Shown: positions 28,579 to 36,858 of the stretch, in pieces
Layout of the letters: each line of letters begins with the position of its first letter
Numbering within the stretch: the stretch's first letter is position 1
NCBI GenBank assembly: GCA_021732975.1
Contig: JAKFWC010000017.1
Span: 1-64,000, forward strand
Direction: 5' to 3'
DNA: 64,000 nt
DNA from: Planctomycetaceae bacterium
GTDB lineage: Bacteria; Planctomycetota; Planctomycetia; Planctomycetales; Planctomycetaceae
The notes under the pieces: model-generated
Seen by the model: only the letters and a program-made list of their open reading frames with translations
What the model was told of the DNA's origin: nothing
Database searches by the model: none
Program-made: the position numbers and the translations under genes

Positions 28579-29076
28579 ATGGCAAAGCGAATTCACATTG
28601 TTGGAAGGAAGAACTCTGGGAAGACAGCTCTGATCGTCGAGTTGGTTCGTGAATTGACTCAGCGCGGGCTCAAGATCGGAACGATCAAGCACACTCACCA
28701 TCACCATGAGTTCGACGCTCCAGGCAAAGACTCATATCTGCACCGTCAGGCTGGAGCGGTCGTCGTTGGCTTGGTGGGGCCGGCGATGGCGGCGGCATTT
28801 CGCGAGCACAGCGAAGCGGATCGCATGACAGCGATCGACAAGCTCGAGCCGCTGTTTGCCGATTGCGATCTGGTGCTCGTCGAGGGGCAGCAGCAGGCCG
28901 ATGCAGTGAAGGTGGAAGTCTGGCGAGCATGCATGGAGCAGGTTCCGCTGGCAATCGCAGTGCCGGGGATCGTGGCACTGGTCAGCGATGATTGCTACGA
29001 GAACCTAGAATGCCCCATCTGGCCGCGAACCGGCATTTCGGCGATCGCAGACCAGATTCTGAAACTCAATTCGTGA
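28579..29076 (+). CDS. mobB: Molybdopterin-guanine dinucleotide biosynthesis protein MobB
   Basis: 165 aa P-loop NTPase with GRKNSGKT at the N-terminus, the MobB signature IGTIKHTHHHHEFDAPGKDS, and the DLVLVEGQQ segment. MobB assists MobA in attaching GMP to molybdopterin to give bis-MGD, the cofactor of NapA encoded 3.3 kb away, which gives the context a direct functional link. Start ATG 28579 is preceded by GGTAAGAAG. No mobA is seen in the window. The stop falls in the first arm of a terminator-like hairpin. Confidence 0.85.
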   Translation: MAKRIHIVGRKNSGKTALIVELVRELTQRGLKIGTIKHTHHHHEFDAPGKDSYLHRQAGAVVVGLVGPAMAAAFREHSEADRMTAIDKLEPLFADCDLVLVEGQQQADAVKVEVWRACMEQVPLAIAVPGIVALVSDDCYENLECPIWPRTGISAIADQILKLNS

Positions 29077-29112
29077 GTGACCATCCGGCCGGTCGACCCG
29101 ATGGTCGCTCAC
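29073..29112. terminator. Bidirectional stem-loop between mobB and the protoglobin gene
   Basis: GTGAGTGACCATC (29073-29085) pairs with GATGGTCGCTCAC (29100-29112) with a single G-T mismatch, loop 14 nt. It includes the stop codons of both convergent genes. Its position between two converging genes fits a bidirectional terminator, although U-tracts are lacking. Confidence 0.5.
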
Positions 29113-29696
29113 TCTCCAACGCTTTCTGGCTGGTAATGTCGGTTGATGAAGTCGTTCTGGATCCACAGCAGCTTGTTGAATGCCAGAATTGTCCTGAGAC
29201 GCAGTTCGGGTGTGATCGGCCATTCGCAGATGGAATGGAATAGCACCTGCGAGAGGACCCCCATGAGGGCGTTCATCTGCACAAGCGGGACGTTGATCTC
29301 GCGGTTGCCTGCCTTCGGCGTATGGATGCGGCCGACCATATCCAGGTATTGCACCATCTTCGCGTCATAGGCACGGCCGATCAGTTGGATGAAGTACCGG
29401 TTCAAGTGATCTTTGCGGAATTGGATCTGCGGATGATCGAGTGACAGGGATTTGACATCCGGAGGAGTCGGTCCGTCGAAGCCGTGCTGTCGGGGGACAA
29501 AGTGCCGGGCGGTGGCGTCGTAAGAGAGCAGCTTTTGGTACGTCTGGTCGACGAGTTGTGGCACGCGTGGTCCCAGATGCGGTGCGGCCGCCTGGATCAG
29601 TTTCACATCGTCGGGACCGAAGCCGATAAAGCCCGCCAGAAACTCATAGCGATACTGCGGATCGGTTTCCAGACGTGGTTCGTCGATCGTGTGCAT
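29109..29696 (-). CDS. Protoglobin-family heme protein
   Basis: 195 aa single-domain globin of the protoglobin/globin-coupled-sensor group, without a sensor output domain. Features: YEFLAGFIGFGPDDVKLI, the HFVPRQ segment, and VGRIHTPKAGNREINVPL with the likely proximal heme ligand His125. These proteins bind O2, CO and NO. It follows the Hcp gene on the same strand after 106 bp and lies beside nitrate-reduction genes, so NO or nitrite handling or NO sensing is plausible. The length matches the family. Confidence 0.85.
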   Translation of the reverse strand: MHTIDEPRLETDPQYRYEFLAGFIGFGPDDVKLIQAAAPHLGPRVPQLVDQTYQKLLSYDATARHFVPRQHGFDGPTPPDVKSLSLDHPQIQFRKDHLNRYFIQLIGRAYDAKMVQYLDMVGRIHTPKAGNREINVPLVQMNALMGVLSQVLFHSICEWPITPELRLRTILAFNKLLWIQNDFINRHYQPESVGE

Positions 29697-29802
29697 GATG
29701 GAAAGAATCGAGTTCTACAAAGAGGTGGAATGAATCCCGGTCGTGAACGAGCGACCGGGGACAGGCTCTGGGGTGGAGACACTGTCCCCGGCGGCGATTC
29801 GA

Positions 29803-31089
29803 CTACACGGCGAGCTGGATCAGTTCGGCGGGCGGTTCCGACTCGATCAGCTTCAAGTCGAACTTCTCCTGCAACACCTTAAAGATGTTCGGAGTGATGA
29901 AGGCCGGCGGGACCGGGCCGACGCGAATCCCCTTGACATCGAGAGCCAGTAAGGTGAGGAGCACGGCGACGGCCTTCTGTTCGAACCAGGACAAGACGAT
30001 TTCCAGCGGCAAGTCGTTGACGCCGCAGTTCAGCGCGTTGGCCAGTCCGACTGCCACTTGCACGGCGCCGTAGGCATCGTTGCATTGCCCCATATCGAGC
30101 AACCGCGGAATGCCTGCCACGGTCCCGTAGTCATGGTTGCGAATGCGGTATTTACCGCAACCCAAAGTCAGGATGACCGACTGCTCGGGCGATTGTTCCG
30201 CTACTTGGGTGTAGTAGTTGCGGCCGAGTTCCGCCCCATCACAGCCACCAATCAGATAGAACCTCTGGATCTCACCCGACTGGATGGCCGCCAACACTTT
30301 GTCAGCGAGGCTCAGAATCACGCTGTGATGAAAGCCAATGGTCGACTCGCGAACGAAGCTGTCCGTCAGCGGCTCACAAGTCCTGGCCTTGGCAATGACC
30401 TGCGAGAAATCGTCCGTCTTGAGCCGCGTGGCGCCGGGCACGGCTGTCACGCGTGTTGTGAACAATCGGTCCGCGTACGTATCCGAGGGAATCAGCACAC
30501 AGTTCGTCGTGGCCACGATCGGGCCCGAGAACATCGGGAATTCCCACTGCTGGTTCTGCCACGGACCGCCGTAGTGGCCCGCGAGATGCGGGTATTGCTT
30601 GAGGCCGGGGTAACTGTGAGCGGGCAGCATCTCGCCATGCGTATAGACATTGATCCCCGTCCCGGCCGTCTGCTCCAGCAAATTGGCAAGGTCCACCAGA
30701 TCGTGCCCGGTGACCAGAATCCCCGGCCCGGCAATTGTCCCCTCCCGCACGGTCGTCGGGACGGGTTTACCGAAGCGCTCCGAGTGACCTTGATCGAGCA
30801 ATTCCATCACGCGCAGGTTCTTGCGCCCACATTCGAGCACCATTTCGAACAGCGTCGGAATGTCGAAGTTGACGTTCGTCATCGTGGCGAAGAGGGCTTC
30901 TTCGATGAAGGCACTGACGCTCTCGTCGAACTTGCCGAGTCGCCGGGCGTGATTCGCATAGGCCGCCATTCCCTTGAGACCGTAGAGGAGAATCTCCTGG
31001 AGTGACTGAACATCAGGGTCTTTGCCGCAAACACCGATATCAGTGCAGCCGACTCCATTTTGGGTCTGCTCACATTGGTTGCAGAACAT
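29803..31089 (-). CDS. hcp: Hybrid cluster protein (short, class III-like)
   Basis: Hcp/prismane protein, 428 aa. The N-terminal cluster motif CNQCEQTQNGVGCTDIGVC has CX2CX8CX5C spacing (Cys3, 6, 15, 21), as in class I and class III proteins. The hybrid-cluster region includes GHDLVDL, the NVYTHGEMLPAHSYP motif with its His and Glu, NCVLIP, FYLIGGCDG, LTLGCGKYR and MGQCNDAYGA. Class I Hcps are about 550 aa; the missing 120 residues after the N-terminal motif make this class III-like. Hcp reduces NO to N2O or hydroxylamine to ammonium. It lies downstream of napDAB, in line with detoxification of nitrogen intermediates. AGGAA upstream of the ATG. Confidence 0.92.
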   Translation of the reverse strand: MFCNQCEQTQNGVGCTDIGVCGKDPDVQSLQEILLYGLKGMAAYANHARRLGKFDESVSAFIEEALFATMTNVNFDIPTLFEMVLECGRKNLRVMELLDQGHSERFGKPVPTTVREGTIAGPGILVTGHDLVDLANLLEQTAGTGINVYTHGEMLPAHSYPGLKQYPHLAGHYGGPWQNQQWEFPMFSGPIVATTNCVLIPSDTYADRLFTTRVTAVPGATRLKTDDFSQVIAKARTCEPLTDSFVRESTIGFHHSVILSLADKVLAAIQSGEIQRFYLIGGCDGAELGRNYYTQVAEQSPEQSVILTLGCGKYRIRNHDYGTVAGIPRLLDMGQCNDAYGAVQVAVGLANALNCGVNDLPLEIVLSWFEQKAVAVLLTLLALDVKGIRVGPVPPAFITPNIFKVLQEKFDLKLIESEPPAELIQLAV

Positions 31090-31149
31090 GGTGGGTTCCT
31101 TGATGGAAAGGACGGAGAGAACGTGAATGCTGACTGGTGAAATTGGCTG

Positions 31150-31503
31150 TCATTGAGGACGCGGCGATCCCGCAGTTGAGAACCTTGGATGCTGGCAACG
31201 CACCAAGCGCATGCCAGCGGGTGTGTTGAGCAGCGTGTCGGTCCATTCATGACCATCGTAGGCGTAGCGAATCTGGATGGCGGACACGGCCCACGTGAAG
31301 AATTGCTCCACGGCTGTTTCGAGGGAGATATTATGCAGTGGCGTCTGCTGCTGGGGGGCAGCCTTACAGAGTGTCCCGGTGATCTGGGCATGGGCCTGTA
31401 AATCGGCGACGAGGGTGAGCACATCGTCCCGTGATAAAACCGCCTCGCGCATCTCGGGCAGCGGCGGACCGTCGGGCAACTGAGTGGGTGAGGGCGAAGT
31501 CAT
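31150..31503 (-). CDS. Hypothetical protein between napB and hcp
   Basis: 117 aa, no recognised family. Central sequence has RDDVLTLVADLQAHAQ, TGTLCKAAPQ and a WAVSAIQIRYAYDGHEWTDTLL segment. Start overlaps the napB stop by 4 bp (ATGA at 31500-31503), so translation is coupled to the nitrate reductase operon. Possibly a small regulatory or assembly factor for the nap/hcp set. No signal peptide or heme motif is present. Confidence 0.6.
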   Translation of the reverse strand: MTSPSPTQLPDGPPLPEMREAVLSRDDVLTLVADLQAHAQITGTLCKAAPQQQTPLHNISLETAVEQFFTWAVSAIQIRYAYDGHEWTDTLLNTPAGMRLVRCQHPRFSTAGSPRPQ

Positions 31504-32393
31504 AAGGATGGTTTCTTATCCGCACGGAATTGTTTGGTCGACAAGAACGGTTCTTCACTTGCGGCGGAAGTGGTTAAACCTGTGCTGAACGGAAATCGAT
31601 CGATCTCTGCAGCCGTGGCGTGGCACTGGGCGCAGTTTTGGAGCCACGGGTGGGTGGTCCGCAGACCGGGGCGCGCGATCAAGCCATGGCAGCTCATACA
31701 GTCGCCACGCAGGTGGGCCGTATGGGGAATCGTTGGTGGCGCACCCGGCATCGCACGGGTGCCTGGGCCAGCACGGAGAAGCCCGGCGAACACGTTTCCC
31801 GGAATCGGCCCCGGGGCGGGCTCTTCGCTGGAGTTCACAGAGACGACCGGGGCAGCGATTGGTAGCCCTCCCGCCTGTTCTACGTGACATCCGAGGCAGT
31901 TGGCATAATGCGGATGGCTGATCTTCGTGGCGATGCGGTTCCCTAGCAGCAGGCCCTCTCCATGACAGACAAGGCAACTCTGGGCCGATTGCTGCTCAAC
32001 GAAATGTGGAATGACCGGTGGGGCTCCGTCAAAAGCACGCGTCCGCAACCGATCGCGAAGCGCAGCCTCTTTCATCGCAGGGGTACGAGCGACCGAAGCG
32101 AACAGATCGGGGCTCGGTTGTTTCAACGAGGCCAGGTTGGAGGTCCAGGTCCGATTCGGTCCGACGGTCAGCGCGGTGATCTCTCGATAAGACGGCGCGA
32201 CAATGCTGGACTCGGTGGGAGCTGCGGCGACGAGTTTCACAGCACGTTGCGGGATCACCGGTTCCGCAATACCGACCAGAAAGCCCACCAGACCGATCCC
32301 GACTGCGATCGCGCCACCGATCGTCATCGAACGGCCGACGCCCAGGGATCTGCTGGACGCAGGAGGGGCTTCCTGAGGACGAGGAGTGCTCAT
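31500..32393 (-). CDS. napB: NapB-like cytochrome c subunit with four heme motifs
   Basis: 297 aa. One N-terminal membrane segment (about residues 23-44, MTIGGAIAVGIGLVGFLVGI) with cleavage or an anchor, then a NapB-like region and four CXXCH sites: CLVCH, CLGCH, CMSCH, CAQCH. Canonical NapB has only two hemes, so this is a larger electron-transfer partner of NapA. Start at 32393 because ATG overlaps the NapA stop (ATGA); the open frame 63 bases upstream has no signal. Periplasmic electron donor to NapA is expected from the context and family. Confidence 0.82.
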   Translation of the reverse strand: MSTPRPQEAPPASSRSLGVGRSMTIGGAIAVGIGLVGFLVGIAEPVIPQRAVKLVAAAPTESSIVAPSYREITALTVGPNRTWTSNLASLKQPSPDLFASVARTPAMKEAALRDRLRTRAFDGAPPVIPHFVEQQSAQSCLVCHGEGLLLGNRIATKISHPHYANCLGCHVEQAGGLPIAAPVVSVNSSEEPAPGPIPGNVFAGLLRAGPGTRAMPGAPPTIPHTAHLRGDCMSCHGLIARPGLRTTHPWLQNCAQCHATAAEIDRFPFSTGLTTSAASEEPFLSTKQFRADKKPSL

Positions 32394-34816
32394 GACAACA
32401 CCTTCGCGACTCGGGCGGCGCACTTCTTGTAGTCTGGCTCTTTGCTGAACGGACAATGGGCCTCGAGCGTCAACCGGTTGATTAACTTACGCTCATCGAA
32501 GAATGGCACAAACAGATGCCCCGGTGGGCAACTCCCTCGGCCATCGATCCATGCCGCAATCACCAGCTCGCCGCGACGAGTCTGCAACTTCACCTGTTCC
32601 CCGCTGCGGATGCCGAGGCGATTCGCGTCATCGATGTTGATTTCGACATACGCGGCCGGCATCGCCCGGCGCAGCGGGGGAATCCGCATCGTCATCGACC
32701 CGGTATGCCAGTGTTCCAGAACGCGTCCGGTATCGAGCCAGAACGGGTACTCGGAATCGGGCATTTCGGGCGGGGCAACGTAGGGCCGGAACCAGATCAG
32801 TGCACGGTCGTCTTGAGTGACCGAGTGGTAGAACTGAAATCCCTTGCCGGGAGCGACATAGGGGTCGGTCCCCTCGACGAAGCGGTAAGTCGTCTCTTTC
32901 CACGAACCGTCTGCTTGCTGGACGACCGGCCAGCGCAGGCCGCGGGATTTGGCCAGTACAGGATACGGGGCGAGGTCTTTGTGCTTGATGGTGCTGAACT
33001 GCCGGTACTCTTCGTACAGCCGCTCATCGACGTTGGTGTCATAGTAGTGGGACCAGTCCCAGACCGGGATCTCTTTGCCAGCGGCATCGGCCTGATGGAA
33101 GAGGAACTGGCCATCGCGATCCTGCATTCCGGCATGTCCCATTTCCATAAGTTTGTGGGCCACGGCAATCGTCTGCCAGCAGTCGTCGCGGGCCTCGCCT
33201 GGTGGTTTCACCATGCGGAACCACTGCTGGGTGCGGCGCTCGGAGTTGCCGAAGATGCCGTTCTTCTCGACCCACATCGCCGAAGGGAGCACGAGATCGG
33301 CGAGTGCCGTCGTGGCGGTGGGATAAACATCGGAAACGATGAGGAACTTGCCTTCGAATTCGGCCTTTTTATCAAACAGTTTATGCAGGTTCGGCAGCGA
33401 CTGTCCCGGATTTGTAACTTGCACCCACATCGTGTCGATCGCTCCCTCGACATCCGACGGCGAGCAGAATTTCTCCCACATCAGCACGGTATGGTGCCCC
33501 GGCTTGGGGTTGATGCGGCCTGCGGGGAGCTTCCAGATTTCTTCGGCTTTGTGGCGACCTTTCTCATCGTCGACACGCAAGTCGCCAGGTAGGGCGTGAG
33601 CGAGTGTCCCCACCTCGCGCACGGTCCCACAGGCGGAAGGCTGGCCAGTCAGTGATTGTGGTCCGTCACCCGGTTTACCGAAGTGACCGCTGAGCAGGTG
33701 AATGGCGTGGATCAAATTATTGATCGCCGTGCCTTGCGTGTGCTGGTTGACTCCCATGCACCACAAGCTGGTGATCTTGCGGGACTTATCCGCGAAGAGA
33801 TCGCCGAGCATCGTCAATTGTTGTTCGGAGAGACCACTGATTTGGGCGGTCTTGGTGACGGTGTACTCGGCAACCGACGCCTGGAATTGCCCCAAGGTGA
33901 TCGCCTCGCCCTTGAGAGTCTGGGGATTCCCTGGTCCACGGAAGTGGCAGTGCTTCTCGACGAATTCACGGTCCCAGGCATTCCGTTCCAGCAGTTGATG
34001 CGAGATACAATTGGCAATCGCCAGATCGGATTGCGGCTGCATCAGCAGCACGTGGTCGGCTTGCTGGCTGGTCCGCGTGTGCCGCGTCGTCAGATCAATC
34101 AGTTCAACCTTTTGCCCGCGCAGCCGACGGTCCACAACCCGGCTGAACAGCACCGGGTGCATTTCGGAGAAGTTGTTTCCCCACAGGACGAGGGCATCGC
34201 AATGATCGAGGTCGTCGTAGCAGTTGTATGGCTCGTCGACGCCATAGGTGCTGATGTATCCCGTCACCGCCGAAGCCATACACAGCCGGGCATTCGGGTC
34301 GATGTGATTGTTGCTGAGCCCGCCCTTCATGAATTTGTTAGCGGCGTAACCTTCGGGAATGGTCCACTGCCCCGAGCCATAGAAGGCGAACTTCTGCGGC
34401 GCGGCATGGATCTTTTGGGCAATGACGGCAATGGCTTCCTCCCAGGAGATCGGGACCAACTGACCGTCTTTCCGCAGAAACGGGGTCCGCAATCGATCTT
34501 CTCCGTACAACACCATGCCGACGTGATAACCCTTCACGCACAGGAGACCCTTGTTGACATCCGCTTCTCGATCGCCCGTCACGGCGACGACCCGGTCGTT
34601 CTTCACGCCGACCATCACATGGCAACCGGTACCACAGAACCGACAGGGTGCCTTGTTCCAGGTGACATCGGGAATCACAGGCAACTCCACCCCGCCGGGC
34701 GGTGTGGGCGGGGCCGCAAAGAGGGAGTCACGTGCGAGTGATGCCGCTGCGGCGAGAGCCGATGCCTTCAGAAACAGGCGACGATCTGTCGAGTGCGTCT
34801 CAAACATGTCACTCAT
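32390..34816 (-). CDS. napA: Periplasmic nitrate reductase catalytic subunit NapA
   Basis: 808 aa. Twin-arginine signal TDRRLFLKASAL at the N-terminus and AAA-type cleavage region. [4Fe-4S] ligands are Cys58, Cys61, Cys65 and Cys93 (CRFCGTGC and LLCVKG). The Mo-bis-MGD cysteine is in NARLCMASAVTGY. MGVNQHTQGTA and QLTGRPSA-like SLTGQPSACG are conserved molybdopterin-binding stretches. It reduces nitrate to nitrite in the periplasm. A second ATG at 34807 is better placed relative to the GGGAG site than the ATG at 34816; the difference is three residues. NapD precedes it with an 8-bp overlap. Confidence 0.93.
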   Translation of the reverse strand: MSDMFETHSTDRRLFLKASALAAAASLARDSLFAAPPTPPGGVELPVIPDVTWNKAPCRFCGTGCHVMVGVKNDRVVAVTGDREADVNKGLLCVKGYHVGMVLYGEDRLRTPFLRKDGQLVPISWEEAIAVIAQKIHAAPQKFAFYGSGQWTIPEGYAANKFMKGGLSNNHIDPNARLCMASAVTGYISTYGVDEPYNCYDDLDHCDALVLWGNNFSEMHPVLFSRVVDRRLRGQKVELIDLTTRHTRTSQQADHVLLMQPQSDLAIANCISHQLLERNAWDREFVEKHCHFRGPGNPQTLKGEAITLGQFQASVAEYTVTKTAQISGLSEQQLTMLGDLFADKSRKITSLWCMGVNQHTQGTAINNLIHAIHLLSGHFGKPGDGPQSLTGQPSACGTVREVGTLAHALPGDLRVDDEKGRHKAEEIWKLPAGRINPKPGHHTVLMWEKFCSPSDVEGAIDTMWVQVTNPGQSLPNLHKLFDKKAEFEGKFLIVSDVYPTATTALADLVLPSAMWVEKNGIFGNSERRTQQWFRMVKPPGEARDDCWQTIAVAHKLMEMGHAGMQDRDGQFLFHQADAAGKEIPVWDWSHYYDTNVDERLYEEYRQFSTIKHKDLAPYPVLAKSRGLRWPVVQQADGSWKETTYRFVEGTDPYVAPGKGFQFYHSVTQDDRALIWFRPYVAPPEMPDSEYPFWLDTGRVLEHWHTGSMTMRIPPLRRAMPAAYVEINIDDANRLGIRSGEQVKLQTRRGELVIAAWIDGRGSCPPGHLFVPFFDERKLINRLTLEAHCPFSKEPDYKKCAARVAKVLS

Positions 34817-35099
34817 CTCCCACGGTCATGGTCAGTTCACTGGTGAGCTGATCTGACAACGGCTCGGATTCATCAAAGCTGACGAATGCGACCTCGACTT
34901 GGATGACGCCCGGGAGCTGCTCGACCCATTCGTGCCAATACCGAGCCGTCGAACCATCCGGCGCTTCCAACACGACAGGCAACCGGGATGCCTGCCGTTC
35001 CCCCAGCGTGAACGCGGGGATCGCTGCTAATGCCCGTAAAATCGCCGTCGCCGACTCTTCGGCTGTTGGCAACGAGACGACAAAACTGCTGATCCACAT
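34809..35099 (-). CDS. napD: NapD-like chaperone of the nitrate reductase
   Basis: 96-aa cytoplasmic ferredoxin-fold protein with the NapD opening MWISSFVVSLPT, and ARYWHEWVEQLPGVIQVEVAFVSFDE. NapD binds the NapA twin-arginine signal and supports cofactor insertion. I start at 35099; the frame extends 204 bp upstream but the extra sequence lies in the promoter region. First gene of the napDAB operon; the stop overlaps napA. Confidence 0.78.
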   Translation of the reverse strand: MWISSFVVSLPTAEESATAILRALAAIPAFTLGERQASRLPVVLEAPDGSTARYWHEWVEQLPGVIQVEVAFVSFDESEPLSDQLTSELTMTVGDE

Positions 35100-35287
35100 G
35101 CGTGTGCTCCGTTCAGGGGATGCATTCAACACACGCAAGATATCGGTCCTGACGGTCGATATCAAGAATAACAGAATTTCTTTTCTTGAATTCGAGATCA
35201 GCGGTCGATAGACTGCTCCCCTGTTGGACACAAACGAGGCTGACGCCCCGAAGTTCACTGCGCTTCTTTCAGGACAAACCGGCCACG
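35100..35287. promoter_or_regulatory. Divergent nap/cytochrome promoter region with dyad
   Basis: 188 bp between napD (minus) and the tetraheme cytochrome gene (plus). An AT-rich inverted repeat has arms CAAGAA (35163-35168) and TTCTTG (35183-35188). A nested form AAGAA-N9-TTCTT spans 35164-35182, the length of an NsrR-like 19-bp operator. A second GATATC pair (35136-35141 and 35157-35162) flanks it. The Rrf2-type regulator encoded at 38148 is the likely ligand; binding is an inference. Confidence 0.45.
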
Positions 35288-35917
35288 ATGACTCCCACGT
35301 CAATCACTTCCTGGGGTTTTATCGCAGCTGTTTGCTTGATGCTGGGTTGTCAACGCAGTGAATCAAGCGGGGGCCAGAGCCCGCTTGTGGTCGCGGCGGA
35401 ATCCGCGGCGGCGAAACGGCATCCGGTTGTCATCCGCAAGCCTCCCGTTCCTCAAGGTGTGCCGACCGCCACGTTAGACCCCCACGGCAAACCGGTTTCG
35501 CTGCAGTGCTCCGCTTGTCATCGTGTCCGCGCCGCGAACGCCACCACAGCCCAATCGACGGACCTCGACGAGTTTCATCAGGGTCTGAAGTTCGCCCACG
35601 GGCAGTTGACCTGTATCAGTTGCCATGATGCGAACGACAACTATTCCTCACTCAGATTGGCCGATGGACGCTCATTGCCGTTTACCGACTCAATGAGGCT
35701 CTGTGCGCAGTGCCACGGGACACAATTTCGAGACTATCAGCACGGTTCCCACGGCGGCATGACAGGGCACTGGGATCTGACTCGGGGAGGTCGTGAGCGC
35801 AATCACTGCCTGCATTGCCACGATGCCCATGCTCCGAAGTACCCGACGTTCACTCCGGTCGCTGCCCCGCGCGATCGCTTTCGTCCGGTCGTGTCGTCAG
35901 GAGTTTCACATGAGTAG
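35288..35917 (+). CDS. Tetraheme cytochrome c lipoprotein
   Basis: 209 aa. Signal peptide with lipobox (ICLMLGC at about residues 14-20), so a lipid-anchored periplasmic protein. Heme attachment motifs CSACH, CISCH, CAQCH and CLHCH. Not NapC/NirT, which has an N-terminal membrane helix. The gene is followed with an 8-bp overlap by the FeS subunit gene and then NrfD, suggesting a quinol-oxidising module that passes electrons to NapB/NapA. Start ATG 35288 is 34 codons inside the open frame. Confidence 0.8.
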   Translation: MTPTSITSWGFIAAVCLMLGCQRSESSGGQSPLVVAAESAAAKRHPVVIRKPPVPQGVPTATLDPHGKPVSLQCSACHRVRAANATTAQSTDLDEFHQGLKFAHGQLTCISCHDANDNYSSLRLADGRSLPFTDSMRLCAQCHGTQFRDYQHGSHGGMTGHWDLTRGGRERNHCLHCHDAHAPKYPTFTPVAAPRDRFRPVVSSGVSHE

Positions 35918-36854
35918 CGGCCAGCCACTACCGTCTCTGCCGATTCTCGACCAGGAACCCACGGGGCGTCGCGGGTTTCTCAAAGCCTGCGGAGCCACGC
36001 TCGGGCTGGCAGCTTGGGCCACGGCATTGAAACCGCTGACCGAATGGGCTCAAGATGTCAGTGTCGAGGAGTTTCTGCAGAAGCACTACCGCGAACTGAA
36101 GCCCGATGAGAAACAAGCAGTCTTCCGCCGCCTGGAAGCGGATTGCAAGCAGGACCACGGAGTCGATGTCACGATCTCCGATCCGCAGGCAATCCCCGGC
36201 GTGCAGTTTGCCTATGCTCTGAATCTGAGCATTTGCATCGGCTGCCGCAAGTGCGCCGAAGCCTGTCACATCGAGAATAACCACGATCGGGCGACGAACA
36301 ATTCCTACATTCGCGTCTTCGAGATGGTGATGGGCGGCATCGATTTTGAGAAAGGGGATGCGACCTACGATCATCCGGTGCCCCAGCCCGGCAAGTTCTA
36401 CATGCCGGTGCAGTGTCAGCAGTGCGAGAATCCTCCCTGTGTCACGGCTTGTCCCATCGAAGCGACCTGGCAGGAGAAAGACGGCATTGTGGTGGTCGAC
36501 TACAACTGGTGCATCGGCTGCCGCTACTGTGAGGCGGCCTGCCCCTATCATGCACGCCGTTTCAACTGGGAAGCCCCGCAGATACCGGCGGAAGAAATCA
36601 ATCCGGATCAGGGCTACCTCTCGAACCGCATCCGCCCGCAAGGGGTGATGGAGAAGTGTACTTTCTGCCTGCACCGGACGCGCGAAGGGAAGATGCCCGC
36701 CTGCCTCGAAGCCTGCCCGACGGGAGCCCGCGTCTTTGGAAACATTCTCGACCCCCACTCCGAGATTCGCTGGGTGGTCGAAAACAAACGCACGTTTGTC
36801 TTGAAAGAAGAACTCGGAACCAAGCCTCGCTTCTACTATTTCTTCGACGAGTAA
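35910..36854 (+). CDS. 4Fe-4S dicluster electron-transfer subunit (NrfC/DmsB type)
   Basis: 314 aa with a twin-arginine signal (GRRGFLKACGATLGLAAW). Four Cys clusters follow: CIGCRKCAEACH, CQQCENPPCVTACP, CIGCRYCEAACP and CTFCLHRTREGKMPACLEACP, i.e. four [4Fe-4S] ligand sets. Located at the outside of the membrane, it relays electrons from NrfD to the tetraheme cytochrome or NapB. The ATG at 35910 overlaps the cytochrome stop by 8 bp; the in-frame extension back to 35793 is a shadow of that gene. Confidence 0.87.
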   Translation: MSSGQPLPSLPILDQEPTGRRGFLKACGATLGLAAWATALKPLTEWAQDVSVEEFLQKHYRELKPDEKQAVFRRLEADCKQDHGVDVTISDPQAIPGVQFAYALNLSICIGCRKCAEACHIENNHDRATNNSYIRVFEMVMGGIDFEKGDATYDHPVPQPGKFYMPVQCQQCENPPCVTACPIEATWQEKDGIVVVDYNWCIGCRYCEAACPYHARRFNWEAPQIPAEEINPDQGYLSNRIRPQGVMEKCTFCLHRTREGKMPACLEACPTGARVFGNILDPHSEIRWVVENKRTFVLKEELGTKPRFYYFFDE

Positions 36855-36858
36855 CACC

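Noticed and set aside
30058-31005. 315-codon plus-strand frame opposite hcp
   Set aside because: Hcp cluster motifs are on the other strand.
33656-34741. Plus-strand open frame opposite napA
   Set aside because: NapA motifs on the other strand are unambiguous.
34809-35303. N-terminal extension of NapD up to 35303
   Set aside because: The extra 68 residues fall in the divergent promoter region and do not resemble NapD.
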